Under the pieces are notes generated by a model, which made no database searches, had not been told where the DNA came from, and was given only the letters and a program-made list of their open reading frames with translations. Below are positions 1 through 11,948 of a stretch of 64,000 bases of DNA, piece after piece (the stretch's first letter is position 1; each line of letters begins with the position of its first letter). Origin of the DNA: Trachemys scripta elegans (taxonomy: Eukaryota; Chordata; Testudines; Emydidae); the NCBI RefSeq assembly GCF_013100865.1, contig NC_048305.1, positions 10,251,553 to 10,315,552 on the forward strand, in the 5' to 3' direction. A program made the translations under genes and the position numbers.

Positions 1-477
1 CTTTCTTTGTTAGTATCATCCCCTCTGCACCGTCCGAGTTCTGTGTATGCCACTTCCTTTACTAAAGCCTGTAGGGACATAAGAAGTTGAAGACACAGCC
101 CAGGATCAACATGGTATGGGGCGCTCTGACCTTTTCACTGACCATGCCCTTTCCTCCAACTATGGCAGCTGCAGGAAAGGTTGTATAAACCCCTTCATCA
201 GCCATTCACCACTGCCGTGTCACCTTTGCTGTATGGTGATTCTACCTGGGCAGTGTAGGAAAGTTTACTGTCAAAACCTGTGGCAGTGCAGTGCAAAGCA
301 TCTGCATTATCCTGAGGATCTGGCCCTTAGTATGTAAGGGATTGATTTAAAGGGACTTAAGCACATGCTTCATTTTAAGCACTGGCATAAAAGTGGTTTG
401 CTGAATAGAGATGGACTTCACCGTGTTCTTAAAGTTAAGTAGGTGCTTCATTTCTTCGCTGAATTGGGGCCTAAGAC

Positions 478-779
478 CAGCGGTGGCTCCAGATACCAGC
501 GCAGCAAGCACGTGCCTGGGGTGGCAAGCCACGGGGGGCACCCTGCCAGTCCCTGCAAGGGCAGCAGTCAGGCAGCGTTTGGCGGCTTGCCTGCGGGAGG
601 TCCACCGGTCCCGCGGATTCGGCGGCAATTCAGTGGCGAGTACGCCAAAACCGCGGGACCGGCAGACCTCCCGCAGGCATGCCACCGAATCCGCAGGACC
701 GGGGACCTCCCGCAGGCATGCCGCCGAAGGCAGCCTGCCTGCCATGCTTGGGGCAGCAAAAAAGCTAGAGCCGCCCCTG
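478..779. mobile_element. Non-autonomous hAT-type DNA transposon (MITE), 302 bp
   Basis: The element has terminal inverted repeats: the left end reads CAGCGGTGGCTCCAG and the reverse complement of the right end reads CAGGGGCGGCTCTAG. A perfect 8-bp target-site duplication, cctaagac, lies at 470-477 and 780-787. TIRs starting CAG with an 8-bp duplication are the hAT superfamily signature. The interior is GC-rich, with repeated ctgcgggaggt / acctcccgcag blocks in opposite orientation, and carries no transposase. The ends resemble those of the element at 34929-35405, so the two are likely one family. Open frames across it are shadows of the GC-rich repeat. Confidence 0.88.
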
Positions 780-934
780 CCTAAGACAACATAATGAAAT
801 TTAGACTTTAATCTCTTATCTATTTGTAATGGTTTGCAAGGCTACAGCATTACAGTGGGAAAGAGAGCATCAATAAAATAACTGAGATGTACACGCACAT
901 TTTTAAAAACAGTAGAGAGGATATCATCTCAGGA

Positions 935-1230
935 AGGGTCTACACACAAAACTTATATCAGCATAGCTACTTCTCTCAGGGGTGTGGAAAAATCCACACT
1001 TCTGAGAGACAGGGCTGCATGGACCTAACTCCCCGAGTAGACAGTGCTAGGTCAATGGAAGAATCCTTCTGTCGACCTAGCTACCACCTCTTGGGGAGGT
1101 CGATTACCTACAGCGATAGGAGAAACCTGTTACCGTTGTGAGCGTCTACATTAAAGCGTTACAGTGGCACAGCTGAATGGCTGCAGCTGAGCCATTGTAG
1201 TATTTTAAACACAGGCGTAGCTTCAGGAAA
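935..1230. mobile_element. Degraded TIR DNA element fragment
   Basis: The segment opens with gggtctacacac and ends near acacaggcgtagc, roughly inverted relative to each other. Internally it has paired blocks such as gacctagctacc, cttggggaggtcg and a hairpin-like cagctgaatggctgcagctg. This layout matches a common class of reptilian non-autonomous elements whose ends read (g)gtctacac. No target-site duplication could be recognised, so the boundaries are approximate. Confidence 0.55.
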
Positions 1231-2947
1231 TGTCTCACACAACAAAAGAGCTACCCAGTGCTCACCACCATAAACTGAAGTTAAAAAGAACTTCAAAGGA
1301 ATCCAGGTACATCGTCATAATCACCAAGAGATGTGTAGAAATACCATTACCAATACTACCAAGAGACACTCTTAGAAGTCATTATAAAAAGGAAATGGGT
1401 TTGTCATTTGAGGAAGAAGTGTTATGGAGTAAATCAGTTAAGTCTAAGAAAGGGATAGGATTTGCCTCTTTCCATTTTAAAATTCAGATTGTGTCATGAA
1501 TTGCTTTCTCATGAACTTGTAAGTAAAGTGAATACATGTTTTCTTGTTCCTTATTTTAACTTAAACATATAGCTGGTATTGGAGCCCTTGTTTTAAAAAA
1601 ATCAACATCGTTTATTTGTGTACCAGAATGTATTTTGGTCAAATGCTATATCCTCCCTTTACATGGGACATAGAGAAATACTCCTTTGTTGACATGAAAG
1701 AATAGCTTTCCTTTTTTTTTTACATGAAGAATTTGTGCAAAATCTGATTATCATATAAATTGCTTTCAAAATAAAAGTGGGTTAAAAGAAATAGCTGCTT
1801 TTCAGACTAGCCCCTTTGCTGTTTGTGTCTTGTTAAATGAATCCATCACTCTGACTCTTCCCTACTGCTCTTCTAATTTAAGATGACCCCTTGCTTCTGG
1901 ACCAAGTTCATGCTGGTGGATAACAGACTGTGCTAGCCTTGATAAAGTTATTACAATATTGCTCACCGATGGCAGCAGTTGAAGAAACTACATTAAAGTG
2001 AAACACAAGTGCTATAAACAACTGGTAAGATCACTGAAGTGAATGGGACTGCTCTCCAATATAGTGGTTGCAGGCCTGGGCATACAGAGAATAATGAAAA
2101 ATGAATTTGATCTGCTATATTGCCAAATGAGAGGACACTTCTTTCAGATGGAATAATATTAGATCAGATTATACGGCCAATGGTGATTACTATTCATGAA
2201 TAGGTTTGTAAGCTGTCAGTCCTCATATCCAGTTGTTCCAGAGAATGGATAATTCATAGAACTGGTAAGGTAATATATTGTCTTTCATACTGGTTCAAAA
2301 TGGGTCCGTACCAGTAACAATGAAAAGTATTTACTGTAATTTCCCTCTGTACTCATTAATATGTGGTTTTGGAACATTTAAAGAATGTATGAAGCACTAT
2401 AGTAGGCCTACGTGCTTACGCTTAGTCGTCTATAATAGTATGATTAGAACCGTTGGTTATATGATTCGTTACATTTATTGAATTGATGCTATTTCAGCTG
2501 CTTTTGAGGTTTCAATTATTTGAAATTAATTCTATGTGCATTTGAAGTAAGGGTTGAGTCAAGGTCACAAGTAACTTCAAATAAATCTCTAGGCAACGGG
2601 TGGCTGCAATGAAGAGATTGTTAGGCTCTTTGCTCGTATTGATGGAAACCTTGGGAATCTCTCTGCTTAACTTTCATTTGTGTTCTGGCCAGTATTGTTT
2701 ATGACAGAAGTAAAAGAGCTGAACAGTTTGATTTGAATGTTGACTAATGGAGAGTAGGAAGAGCTCTAAGAAACAGCTGAAGAAAATTCAGCTGCAAAAA
2801 CGAAGCAAAAGTTTACTGTAATTTTTTTAGTGTCCTGTTGCTACATTTTATTTAATATTTTCTCTTTCTCGGGGCATCTCTTGGTGTATGTGGATAGCCC
2901 CCCTTAACTTTAATGGACCAAATGTTCAGCCTTCAGTGTCTAAAATT

Positions 2948-3135
2948 ATAAGAACATAAGAATGGCCAAACTGGCTCAGACCAAAGGTCCATCTAGTCCA
3001 GTATCCTGTCTTCCGACAGTGGCCAATGCCAGGTATCCCCAGAAGGAATGAACAGACCAGGTAATCCTTAAGTGATCCATCCCCTGTCACCCATTCCCAG
3101 CTTCAGGCAAACAGAGGCAAGGGACACCATCCCCT
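2948..3135 (-). mobile_element. CR1 LINE 3' end, 5'-truncated
   Basis: On the minus strand this ends with the typical CR1 sequence in which cagaacaggat…gatggaccttt…ctgagccagt is followed by a cttatgttctta tail. On the plus strand it starts ataagaacataag and runs through gtccatctagtcc and cagtggccaatgcc. It matches the CR1 3' ends at 11660, 47372, 53641 and 60068. Only the last 190 bp or so of the LINE is present and there is no ORF, which is the usual 5'-truncated outcome of target-primed reverse transcription. Confidence 0.85.
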
Positions 3136-3439
3136 AAGTTAGGCCCCTAAATCCATTTCAGGCACTTTCCCCTACTGCCTCTCTTAGTAACTTTTGCAAT
3201 ATCACTGTTATCAAAATGACACTAATTCAGCAGAGGTAAGCATGTTAACACTGAGCTCACAGAGCTTCAATAATTTCCAAAAAGCCATGAGTGGATTTTA
3301 GAGTCTCCACAATGTGGTTGCTCAATGCTCTTCTGAGAGAGGCAAGTTTCTTACAATAAAATTCTGCAACTTCTAAAGTTGGATTAATTGTTTTCTAGGT
3401 TTCTTATTGGAAGGGGATTAAGTTATAATGAGCTAAGCT

Positions 3440-3558
3440 CGCTTTACTCCTGAATGAAAGCATCCACATGGGGTGGTGCTAAAATGCGTTAGCTTATGCA
3501 TGGTGACTTGACTTGGATTTAGCTTTCTTGAGTGTTCCTGGGTAGACATGCCCTTAGA
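3440..3558. mobile_element. Possible TIR-element tail
   Basis: The segment ends with gggtagacatgccctta, the outward-facing terminal sequence seen in reptilian elements of the (t)agggcatgtctac class, such as the one at 46126-46642. The opposite end is not clear and no target-site duplication is visible. Tentative. Confidence 0.35.
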
Positions 3559-6140
3559 GAGTAAGTTTGTGTGTGTGGTGGTGGGGGGAGAGGCAACAAG
3601 TCTTAGTCTAAGTTGTGTGCAGTGCTAAGCACATTTTCAGCATTCAACCAATATATAACATAAATAATACAACAGTTGTAATAGCAGCAATAGGAGGTCT
3701 TTTGACTCTGCACCCTTTCACATACCCGGCAATAATGACTATTCCAATGTTGTGCACCCGGATTTTAAATTCAGATCATGTGAAATATGAAATGGACAAG
3801 TCTTCATTTAACTCTGAGCTCAATAAGGCTTAAGTCAAAAGAGAGTAGAGTATTTTGTAATGGTCAAAAATATGGTGGCCTTAATTCTCATGCAAGTGTA
3901 ATTATTACAATAACAAAATACAGATCAATATTAATTGAAAAATTCTGAAGTTTCAGACTTTTGTGGTAGATGGCATGCTTGGGAAGTGCCACATACTGGC
4001 TTTCCAGCTTGCCACATTCCACCAACACGGGGATATGCTACAAGCCAGCAGTGGTGACCCTCAAACATATGAAATACTTCTCACTCCACTGAAATATATG
4101 CCATAGACCACAGATTTCTCCAACTCTTTTCCCCATGTCTTTCACAAGCAATTTTTCCATTCTATTGTATCCTTTACACATGGGGATTGGAAATAATTAA
4201 GTTCAATTGATAATATTGTCAATATTTTATTGGTGTCAGATGAAAACTACATTTACAGAGAGGCATAATCTGTTTTTTAATTTCTGGATACAAGTTCTCC
4301 AGCAAGTTCCACATGCTATCTCTGAGTACTAGATACTGTTTGATCTTGAATTTTTTATCTAGATAAAAGTAGTGAGTAAAATACATGTGGATAGAGAACT
4401 TGCTATTTACATTATAATTGGAAAGGCTCATCATGCCTTCTGAAGCATATACTCTGTCACCACATCTTCATTTTTCATGCAGATTAGGAGAAAAAATGGC
4501 CATAAATGGTGAAACCACTCACTTGTTCATTCTAGGTTGAGTATTTTTCTGAAGATCTGGCAATATTTGCTACTGATAAGCAAATAAAAATGGCTGGCTT
4601 TAGGTTTGAGTCATTTTCCTATTGAGCAGATTTCAAAACTTATGAATAGGTTGAACTATCTATCACTTTGAAGAGTATTTATAACTGGTGTTTCCGTGTT
4701 GGTAATTGTTATGGTTTTCATGCGGGCTGTTCTTCATCTGTGAAGATTTTATATTCAAATTGTTTCATCTGTTGGTTTGTGAAGATGAGAGCCAACTACT
4801 GGATGGCATAAAATTAAAGTAATTGTGTTGGGGGTGGGGAAATCAAAGGACATAAGGCTCTGGAGATCTGATCTTTTTTCCCAGTAGAAAAAGTGGTTCT
4901 AAAGTGAATGACTGCTGTCTGTCTCTCAAACATGTCTAGGTCTGAGAGGAGAGTATATCCCTGGTCAAATAATTCCTGGAAGTGTGATTTAAAATGCAAT
5001 ATTGGGTCTATATTTCAAGTAATTTGTGTAATCATATGGAGTCAATGCCCTTGTAACTATGACCTACAACTCTCTGTCCCGGGGATATTTTGTATGTGAC
5101 GTTGTAGGTTTAGCAATAGGCAGATCTTCAGGGAAGTTTAGACTAGTCCCGTCAACGGTGTGTAGTATCTTCCCCCTGAGAGAGATTCTTTCATACGCCT
5201 CCCCCCACCATTTAGCACCATCTGACAATACAACCTCCTCCCTCAGGATAAAGCCAAGGGGAAAGGCTGGTAAAGATGCTCTGGCTCCGTACACTGCCTG
5301 GTTGGTGGTCTGATGGGGAACATGAAAGACCTGCCATAAATATTTTGCAGATTCACTCTTGATAGGGCACACTCCCTATGGCTCAGTAAAGATCCCAACG
5401 CCACCCAGCCTCCCTACGATTACACTGGTCTCTGGGAACAGGATTGACTGGATTTCTCCCAGGTGCTTAGTTAGCAAATCTAGTCCCAATTCAAGACAGA
5501 TCAACTCCGGGAGAGAGCTGGCGAAAACCTCTTGCTAACCAATTAATCTTTTCGAACATTGGAGGAGGGGTGGGAGGAAGAGGATAATGTGGTGGCTCGT
5601 GTCCTCCTTTTAGGGCACTGCCTGGCTTGGAAGAGACCCTGATCTTATTTCTTTGAGACTAGCGTTGCTGCATGACCTAACTAGTCACGGCGATAGAGCA
5701 GAGATTGCATTCTGCGTGTAATCTCCAGGAAGACTTTAATCCCGGGTTTGTGACTGCAACATCACTTGTAAAAGGATGTCGGTTTCTTTTGGACTAACTC
5801 AGTTTTCCCAATAACAAGGAGCGGGCTTCGAGGGCGTTGAAAGGGGCCAGAGCAGAGGACAGGGGCAGATCTTGGGCTCGGAGCGACGGGGAAGGTTTCC
5901 TTTGTTAATGAGAGACGCCTGGGACTCTGGAAGCGGAGCGGGCAGTCCGATTCACTTTAGGGGTCCTTGATCTGGATCGTTCCAGGCAAGGGCAGGTTCG
6001 CGAGGCGAGACTGAAGTTGTAGCAGATGCTTCCCTGGTGGGACCAAGACGGGGAGGGCGCTTTTGGCGAACGTCGGGCGGTAGACTCGGGAGATGTGCAG
6101 AGCCTCTATCAGCCTGGCCCCCACCTGCTTGAATTAGCCC

Positions 6141-6145
6141 ATTGG
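6141..6145 (-). promoter_or_regulatory. Inverted CCAAT box
   Basis: The sequence gcccattgggcg contains ATTGG, that is CCAAT on the minus strand. It lies about 60 bp upstream of the TATA box, the usual spacing for NF-Y-bound CCAAT elements. Function is inferred from position and motif only. Confidence 0.45.
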
Positions 6146-6204
6146 GCGCAGACGGGCTAGCAAACTTGCCACGAAGGCTCCAGACGTGGGGAGGGACGGC
6201 TGGC

Positions 6205-6210
6205 TATAAA
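6205..6210 (+). promoter_or_regulatory. Candidate TATA box
   Basis: TATAAA occurs in ggctataaacgcg within the CpG island. It would place transcription start near 6235, about 460 bp before the exon 1 splice donor. An AT-rich hexamer in such a GC-rich context is unlikely to be background, but CpG-island promoters often use dispersed start sites, so the exact start is uncertain. Confidence 0.5.
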
Positions 6211-6419
6211 CGCGTGCAGGAGATCGCCAAGGCTTGACCGGTGGGATCCTGGCCGAATTGGGCTGGAGGATCACTTTTCTACCGCGCATTGTAGAGCATC
6301 AGGGGTGCGTGTGTGTGCTTGCGAGGGGGAGATAAAGGACGGGATCCGCTACCTCACTACCGGAGCAGCAGGCAAAAGAAAGCACCGGCCAGTCTCGCCC
6401 CAGGATCTTCCTCCAGTAA

Positions 6420-6431
6420 ATGCATCCCTAA
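6420..6431 (+). other. uORF 1, ATG-His-Pro-stop
   Basis: A minimal upstream ORF in the proposed TRPC7 5' UTR. Its TAA stop shares its last A with the ATG of the next uORF (cccTAATG). Such overlapping stop/start pairs can allow local reinitiation. Whether it is translated is not known. Confidence 0.4.
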
Positions 6432-6523
6432 TGTTCCCTGGGAAATTTCCCACCGCCCAGCGACAGGGATGTTGCTGTGTCTCGGGAGCTCAGCTGACTC
6501 GGGCAGCACCAGGGACAGAGTAG
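6431..6523 (+). other. uORF 2, 30 codons
   Basis: ATG at 6431 opens a 30-residue frame ending in TAG before the exon 1 donor. It begins MFPGKFPTAQRQG and resembles no known domain. It overlaps uORF 3 in another frame. If real, it would lower translation of the main TRPC7 frame. Confidence 0.4.
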
Positions 6524-6564
6524 CGGAGCCTACCGGCTCCCCGCACAGCTGCTCCGGCCACTAA
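6469..6564 (+). other. uORF 3, 31 codons
   Basis: ATG at 6469 opens a 31-residue frame ending in TAA. Its start context, acaggGATGt, is weak (no purine at -3 in the canonical arrangement with G at +4). No domain is recognised. Confidence 0.35.
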
Positions 6565-6637
6565 CTAACTAGCGGCTCCCAGGTCAGGTCCCTATTTCAG
6601 CACCATAGACAGCGCTTCACCGGCGGGACTGGCAACC

Positions 6638-6667
6638 ATGCGGCTTCCTGGGACTGCAAACGTCTAG
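6638..6667 (+). other. uORF 4, 9 codons, strong start context
   Basis: ATG at 6638 lies in gcaaccATGc, with A at -3, and encodes MRLPGTANV before TAG. It ends about 30 bp before the AT of the main start codon, the nearest uORF to the CDS. It is the one most likely to intercept scanning ribosomes. Confidence 0.45.
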
Positions 6668-6697
6668 AGGGCAAGGGACCGGGGCCCCTTCCGCTCC

Positions 6698-6699
6698 AT
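6698..6699 (+). CDS. TRPC7: TRPC7 start codon, first two bases (AT of AT|G)
   Basis: AT at the end of exon 1 joins G at 12786 to form the initiator. The donor is a full gtaagt consensus and the acceptor has a good pyrimidine tract. The reading frame opened by this join continues without interruption through exon 2. The alternative is that translation begins at the first intact ATG in exon 2 (12811, residue 10), in which case the first nine residues are not made. Confidence 0.65.
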
Positions 6700-9600
6700 G
6701 TAAGTTACTGATTCTCTCTTGTGCAGGGGATCCGCGGCGGATGGTGGTTTTTAAGTAGGTGAAACTAAACTTGCCTCCTCAGATTATTCGCTCTGGCCCA
6801 AATCCCTAGCTCCCAGTGACGCCTAGAGAAGTATGTTGTTGATTGAAACTCTGCAAGGCAGCCCTGCATGTAAATCTGGGGTGTTTTTTTGGGGGGGGCA
6901 ATGTTAAATGTTTGGGTGTCAGTTTAATTATATATTTATCATTGTTGCAAATCATTTGTAAATAGCCGTTCAGTCCGTCATCGCTGGGTTTACCATGAAC
7001 AGCACGTTTTAGGTCTGTTCCCATGTCTCTGGGGTGAGCTGTCTGGCTTTTGCATGTTAGAAAGAATATGTATGCTATGGAAAAGGGGACACCCCAAATG
7101 CCAGGTGTGCTTAATTGCGAGTAGCCCTGTTGGAGCTGTACAGGCCTGGTGTGTCTAAAGATTGGGCTCCTTGCCGTCTTTTCGAGATTTTAAATAACTG
7201 TTAAGTAACGTTGCCAATTAAAGTAGGTTCAATCCGTGAAACAAGAATCAAGGCTCTGTATGAAGAGAGCTGGAGACTTGGGTTCTGGAAGTAGGTAGAG
7301 TGGAATTGCTTCTTGTTGTAATCCAGAGTTATGCCGCCACCTGCTGGGAAAAGAAAAAAAAGGCCGCTGTCTTCACTAGTAAAATTTGTGAATGAACATG
7401 TATTCATATGGCATATTACGGTTCTGAGCTAAAGCTAATTCTGAGTGTTCTTCTACAGACAGGATAAATTGTACTCCGAAAATTATGTTTCGAGGCCAGG
7501 ATTACACAACCATTAATTGTGAGAACTGTTATTTTAGTCAACATTCAAAACACATATTTAGCAAACACATTGTTTAACTGAGGTTAAAGAGAGAATAGAG
7601 AGGGAATAATGATTTGTACTTTACAATACAGAGAACTTTCACCTGAGCCTGTCAAAAGATAGACAATATAAGAGTAACTGAGGTTCCAAACAGCATATTG
7701 GTACAACTATCCATCACATATTTTAGGAATCATTTCAATATGTATTTCCTTTAGTCATCCTTAGAGTTCTATATGCAAAAAACAGAATATTAGATATAAG
7801 GATCAAAGCAAGAGAAAAAGAAATGAATACTGGGATCAATTCTATTATTTTTAATTATCTTTCACTCTAAAAGTAATGTGCATAGCTTTGGGTAGGATTG
7901 GGTTATAAATATTTGAGGTTTAGCTATATTAATCGAAACACAAAGAAAAAAACAAAACAAAAAACCAGGTCCACACAAAAAAGATTTCTGTAGATTTAAA
8001 AAAAACAATAATAATTGGGCAAAATATTGGGGTCCTGATTTTGATAAAACCCCATAGCCCAAGATTTTAAAAAGTGACTAATGATTTTGGATGTGTGGGA
8101 GATTGGGTGCCTTATATGATATTTCTTTCAAGGGGGCTGATTTTCACCCCAAATCACTAGTCAGTTTAAAATATCTTGGCCATTGATGCCAATGGTATTT
8201 TGTTTGCATAAGGACTACACAATGTGGCATTCAGTACAGTATATATGCTCCAACATATATGGCAAACGCTATGTTCGCACCCTAGCAATAATTTGGTCCT
8301 CTGCAATGCAACAGTGATGCAAACATACATCAACCAATTGCCTTCAGGGTGAACTTCACCCCTGCATTCCATGAGAAACCTGGGGTAGTTCATTTTTTGT
8401 AAGAAGTAATGGATAACAGAAGCTGCCTCTCTGCTCAAACCAATGGGCAGGCTGCAGGGATGCCATATACCCTTTCCTTGGCTATTTTTTCAGGGGTGAT
8501 CCAGAAGCCTACACCTTAATGAATAAGGATTTAGGGGTTCCTCCCCTGGCTTCCCAACACCACTAGGCTGGACTATTTGGCCTAGGTGTCAAACATCCCT
8601 TCACCCAGCACAAGGGCCATGGGTGCTGCACTATGTCTGCTCCCCATTTTTACCCCCTTGCCACCAGCAGCAGCCGTACCACAGGTCTTACATGAATGGC
8701 CTTGTCTACGTGGATGAAGGTACTTTACCCTAATGGATACATTTTTCCAAAGGGATGAAGGCCGACTTCCATTTTTTACCCATACAGTTTGTAACTGCAA
8801 AACCAGTGCTGGAATTTTTGCAACCAGTTCAATGATGTAAGATGCAAACCTCAGTAGAAGCATCTCTAATCACCTGGATTGTACCTAAAATCTGGCAATT
8901 AGAGGTCTGAGTATTCAGAATTGTGGTTTAAATATAATTGCAGGTGCAGATTTAGTTTCTGCTCAGCACACCCACAAAAGGGAGGCAGCCTATTTGAAAG
9001 TTTGAACTTGAATGACCTTTTATCTTATTCATACCCTGGGAAGGAATACTCCTTGCTACTTCCCTGGCATGCTGCTTTGCTGGTTAACGCTGGAAAAATT
9101 GCTATTTATTAAAACTAACATCCCAAATAATACTTAGGCTGTATATTCAGTAAATAGAAAGTAACTGAAAATGGACTCCATTGAAATTTTTATCTTAGTC
9201 AAGTTTCTGCTCGATTCATGTTTCCTCTCTGGGATGATGGTGAAATTTTTTTTTAAATGTTTTTGTTAATGGAGATAAACCTGATATAAGAAAGCTAATA
9301 ATATGGGGCAGGTTGGAAGTTGGAATACTGGAGTAGTATATGAAGCATTAGCAGACAAGATGGAGAACTTGTATACTTAAAATTCAGTCTGTGCTTCCTT
9401 AAAAGTATAATTTATCCCCACACACTTTCTAATACAGTACTATGCCTTGATTCTGCTAAGAAATATGTTGTCCCCCTTTTTTCCCTTTTCTTTTGAATAA
9501 ATTAAACATACAAAATTCTGCAAATATTTTGGCAAAGAGCTTTTTTTGTCTTCTTTTCATTGCAGTCATTTCTTTATTGATTCACATCTGTAGAGTCTCA

Positions 9601-9944
9601 TTTCCTTAATTTTTGTTCATCATTACAATGTTTTGAGTAGCAACATTTTAGTTTGTGTTTTAATAGAACACAATAGTGCATCAATTGTATAGAGACAGAG
9701 GGTGAACATTTTAAATAGGCCTATGGGAGTTTTAATGGGATTTTAGTGCCTATCTTTCCTGAATCCCTCTGAAAATAGCCGAAATCATTGCAGGAAAAGA
9801 AAAATAGCGAGTAAGGGGCTGATCCTGCAGTTCTTCACTCCCGTTACATCCCCATCTTGAATTTAATTTTTGCTTAAACAAGGATTACAGGATGAAGCTG
9901 TAGAGCATAAAAGGTGCTTCTGAAAATGTCACCCAAGAAACGTA

Positions 9945-10215
9945 GACTCCTAAATTCCATTTTCAAAAATTATTTGGGCACTTAATCAAAGATCTTTAAA
10001 GGTATTTAGGTGCCAAATTCCCACTGATATTTGGAGTTAGGAGCATGAATACCTTTAAGGATCTGGGCTGTAGGATCTTGTCTCATTGAAAGTTAATGGG
10101 AGTTAGGTACCAAGGATCTTTTGAAAATCCTATTAGTGTCTTTGGCATCTTTACACGACTAAATAGCTCTAAAAATCTGCCCCTAAGTCATTTTTGAAAA
10201 TAGGTGCGTCTGAAA
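9945..10215. repeat. Dispersed reptilian repeat with internal inverted blocks
   Basis: The segment contains aaagatctttaaagg, tatttaggtgcc, ggagttaggagc, then aatgggagttaggtacc and aaggatcttttgaaaatcc. These read as repeated and partly inverted blocks around a tcattgaaagttaatggg core. This style is typical of old non-autonomous DNA elements in reptile genomes. No target-site duplication was found. Assignment to a named family would need a library search. Confidence 0.4.
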
Positions 10216-11659
10216 ATTTTGCTCCAAATCTAAATTCCAAATGCCACTCCTATGTTTGCAAGTGTATTCCCACGGTGTAACAATGGGGGAGCTGAACGTA
10301 TGTGTCCATACAGAGGGTACAGAATGGCATAGGTACGAGCTCTGTACAAGCCCCAAGTGTAGCAGCAGAAAGGAAGTGGGTGACAGGAAGGACGGAGGCT
10401 GGAGTAGGCTACAGCATTAGGAACTACAGGTGCTCTGTGGGTGAGAATTCTTCTTACTCCCAGCACCAACCCCAGCTAACCCAGTCCAACTGCTGGGTAA
10501 AGGACTTTAGCCTAAGCAAGCATCCCTATGTCAACATATAGAGTGAAACCCCCTAGTGCTTTAGTGACAAATCCCACAAAGTGCCAAGGGCTCTCAACTC
10601 CTAAGGACTACCAGCGACATTGTGGGTGGTCAACATCTTGCAGCAGCAGGCCTGAACTCAGGCAGAAGTCCCCCTGGAGTCAGGATTTGGCCCAAGGTTT
10701 GCCTTTCCACAGAAGATTTCTTTCCAATGACATGGAATGTCAAAGCATGCATTCCTAGAAAAACACAATATTTTAATTGCAATCTCCGAGTTTGATCACT
10801 AGCTGTCTCAATAACATATGCAAATGCAGCCATTTAAATGCAGAGCACCTTCAAACAAAAATGTTAAGATACCTGCAATCAAGTTACAATTACACTTTTT
10901 AAAGAGAACATATTACACAAGCTCAGTATGTATGATTAGTTTGAAAACTGTCTGTACAACTGGTGCAGAACAAGGCACCATGCAGAATCATGTGGCATAG
11001 ATATGGCTGAATTTCCAAGATCTTCTGTTATTAAATATATATCTCTTTGCATTGTCACTACTCCATCATAATTCAGTGCTCAGGTCAAACATCGTCACTA
11101 GCTTTTAAAATGTGAAGTGATAGCTGAGTTTTTCTTATGAAAATATTCAAAGATAAGGGAATAATTTTCTGTTTGTCTCACTATATGTAAAAAGATGATA
11201 AAGTAAGGCAGCTGAAATACTAATCTTCAGTGATCATGAACAAGATTGGGGCCATAACTCATCATAGGTGAAGGCTTCCATGAGTTATATTGCTTTCACC
11301 ATAAATGTCATTTGTTCTGCTCATCCTTCTCTACAATATTTTAACATGCTTAATTTTTTATATTAGTTATGTTTTGGTGGGAAGTTTTATTTGCATAGTA
11401 TTCTGCTTCTGCACTAACCATTCTTACTGTTGATGTTAGAATGGAGTGGAAAACCAGGGTCTACTTTTAATCAGAGACAGTGAGAAAAAGCAACGTTATT
11501 GTCCATCATTTTGGTGAGTTACATATATATTATACGTATGTAAGTAATTCTTGACCAAACCCTAACCTCCTTTCTCAGGCGCTGGGGCCTTTGTATAGAG
11601 CCTTAGATTCGCTTTTCCAGTGTCTGGGGTGAAAAGAAGAGGACAAGAAAGACTGTAGA

Positions 11660-11921
11660 GCAGCAGTTAGATAAGTTCATGGAGGATGGATCCATCAATG
11701 GTTATTAGCCAAGATGGTCAGTGATACAGCCCCATGCTCTGGGTGTCCCTAAACCTCTGACTGCCAGAATCTGGGTCTGGACGACAGGGGTTGGATCACG
11801 TGTTAAAGTGCCTTGTTCTGTTCACTCCCTCTGAAGCAACTGGCACCGGCCACTGTTGGAAGACAGGATAATGGGCTAGATGGACCATTGCTCTGACCCA
11901 TATGGCCATTCTTATGTTCTT
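11660..11921 (+). mobile_element. CR1 LINE 3' end, 5'-truncated
   Basis: The sequence runs from gcagttagataagttcatgg through ctgccagaatctggg, gaagacaggataatgggc and tagatggaccattgctctg to ttcttatgttct. This is the standard 3' end and tail of a turtle-type CR1. It includes only the extreme C-terminal coding remnant and the 3' UTR. It lies 865 bp upstream of TRPC7 exon 2. Confidence 0.87.
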
Positions 11922-11948
11922 GCTTTCTTTCTACCCATAGAATAACTA

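Larger units (their letters stand above)
1..5800. other. Upstream intergenic region of TRPC7
   Basis: No convincing coding exon is visible here. Open frames are short, lack splice context and do not resemble any protein I know. Recognisable content is a hAT-type element (478-779), a degraded TIR element (about 935-1230), a CR1 3' end (2948-3135) and a possible TIR-element tail (about 3440-3558). I see nothing identifiable in 1-470, 790-930, 1235-2945, 3140-3435 or 3560-5800, apart from the rise in GC near 5800 that begins the promoter CpG island. Enhancers could be present but cannot be recognised from sequence alone. Confidence 0.7.
6235..6699 (+). other. TRPC7: TRPC7 exon 1 (5' UTR plus first two bases of start codon)
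   Basis: The 5' boundary is inferred from the TATA box. The 3' boundary is a strong donor, ccgctccAT|gtaagt, with GT at 6700-6701. Exon 2 opens with G, so splicing creates ATG TTG GGA AAC AGC, giving the N-terminus MLGNSNANNM. I recall mammalian TRPC7 beginning ML and having its next Met at residue 10, which fits this join. The exon carries four ATG-initiated upstream ORFs, described separately. It has no coding potential of its own. A cDNA would be needed to fix the 5' end. Confidence 0.7.
5820..6720 (+). promoter_or_regulatory. TRPC7: TRPC7 promoter CpG island
   Basis: This block is clearly richer in G+C and CpG than the flanks. It holds dense CG dinucleotides (gaacgtcgggcgg, gacgtggggaggg, aaacgcgtgcagg) and spans the proposed core promoter and exon 1. 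Its position directly upstream of the first splice donor fits a housekeeping-style CpG island at a developmentally used vertebrate promoter. The boundaries are judged by eye. Confidence 0.7.

Noticed and set aside
347..794. Open frames of 113-132 codons on both strands near the left end
   Set aside because: They are produced by the GC-rich repeated blocks of the hAT-type element at 478-779 and run past its borders into unrelated sequence.
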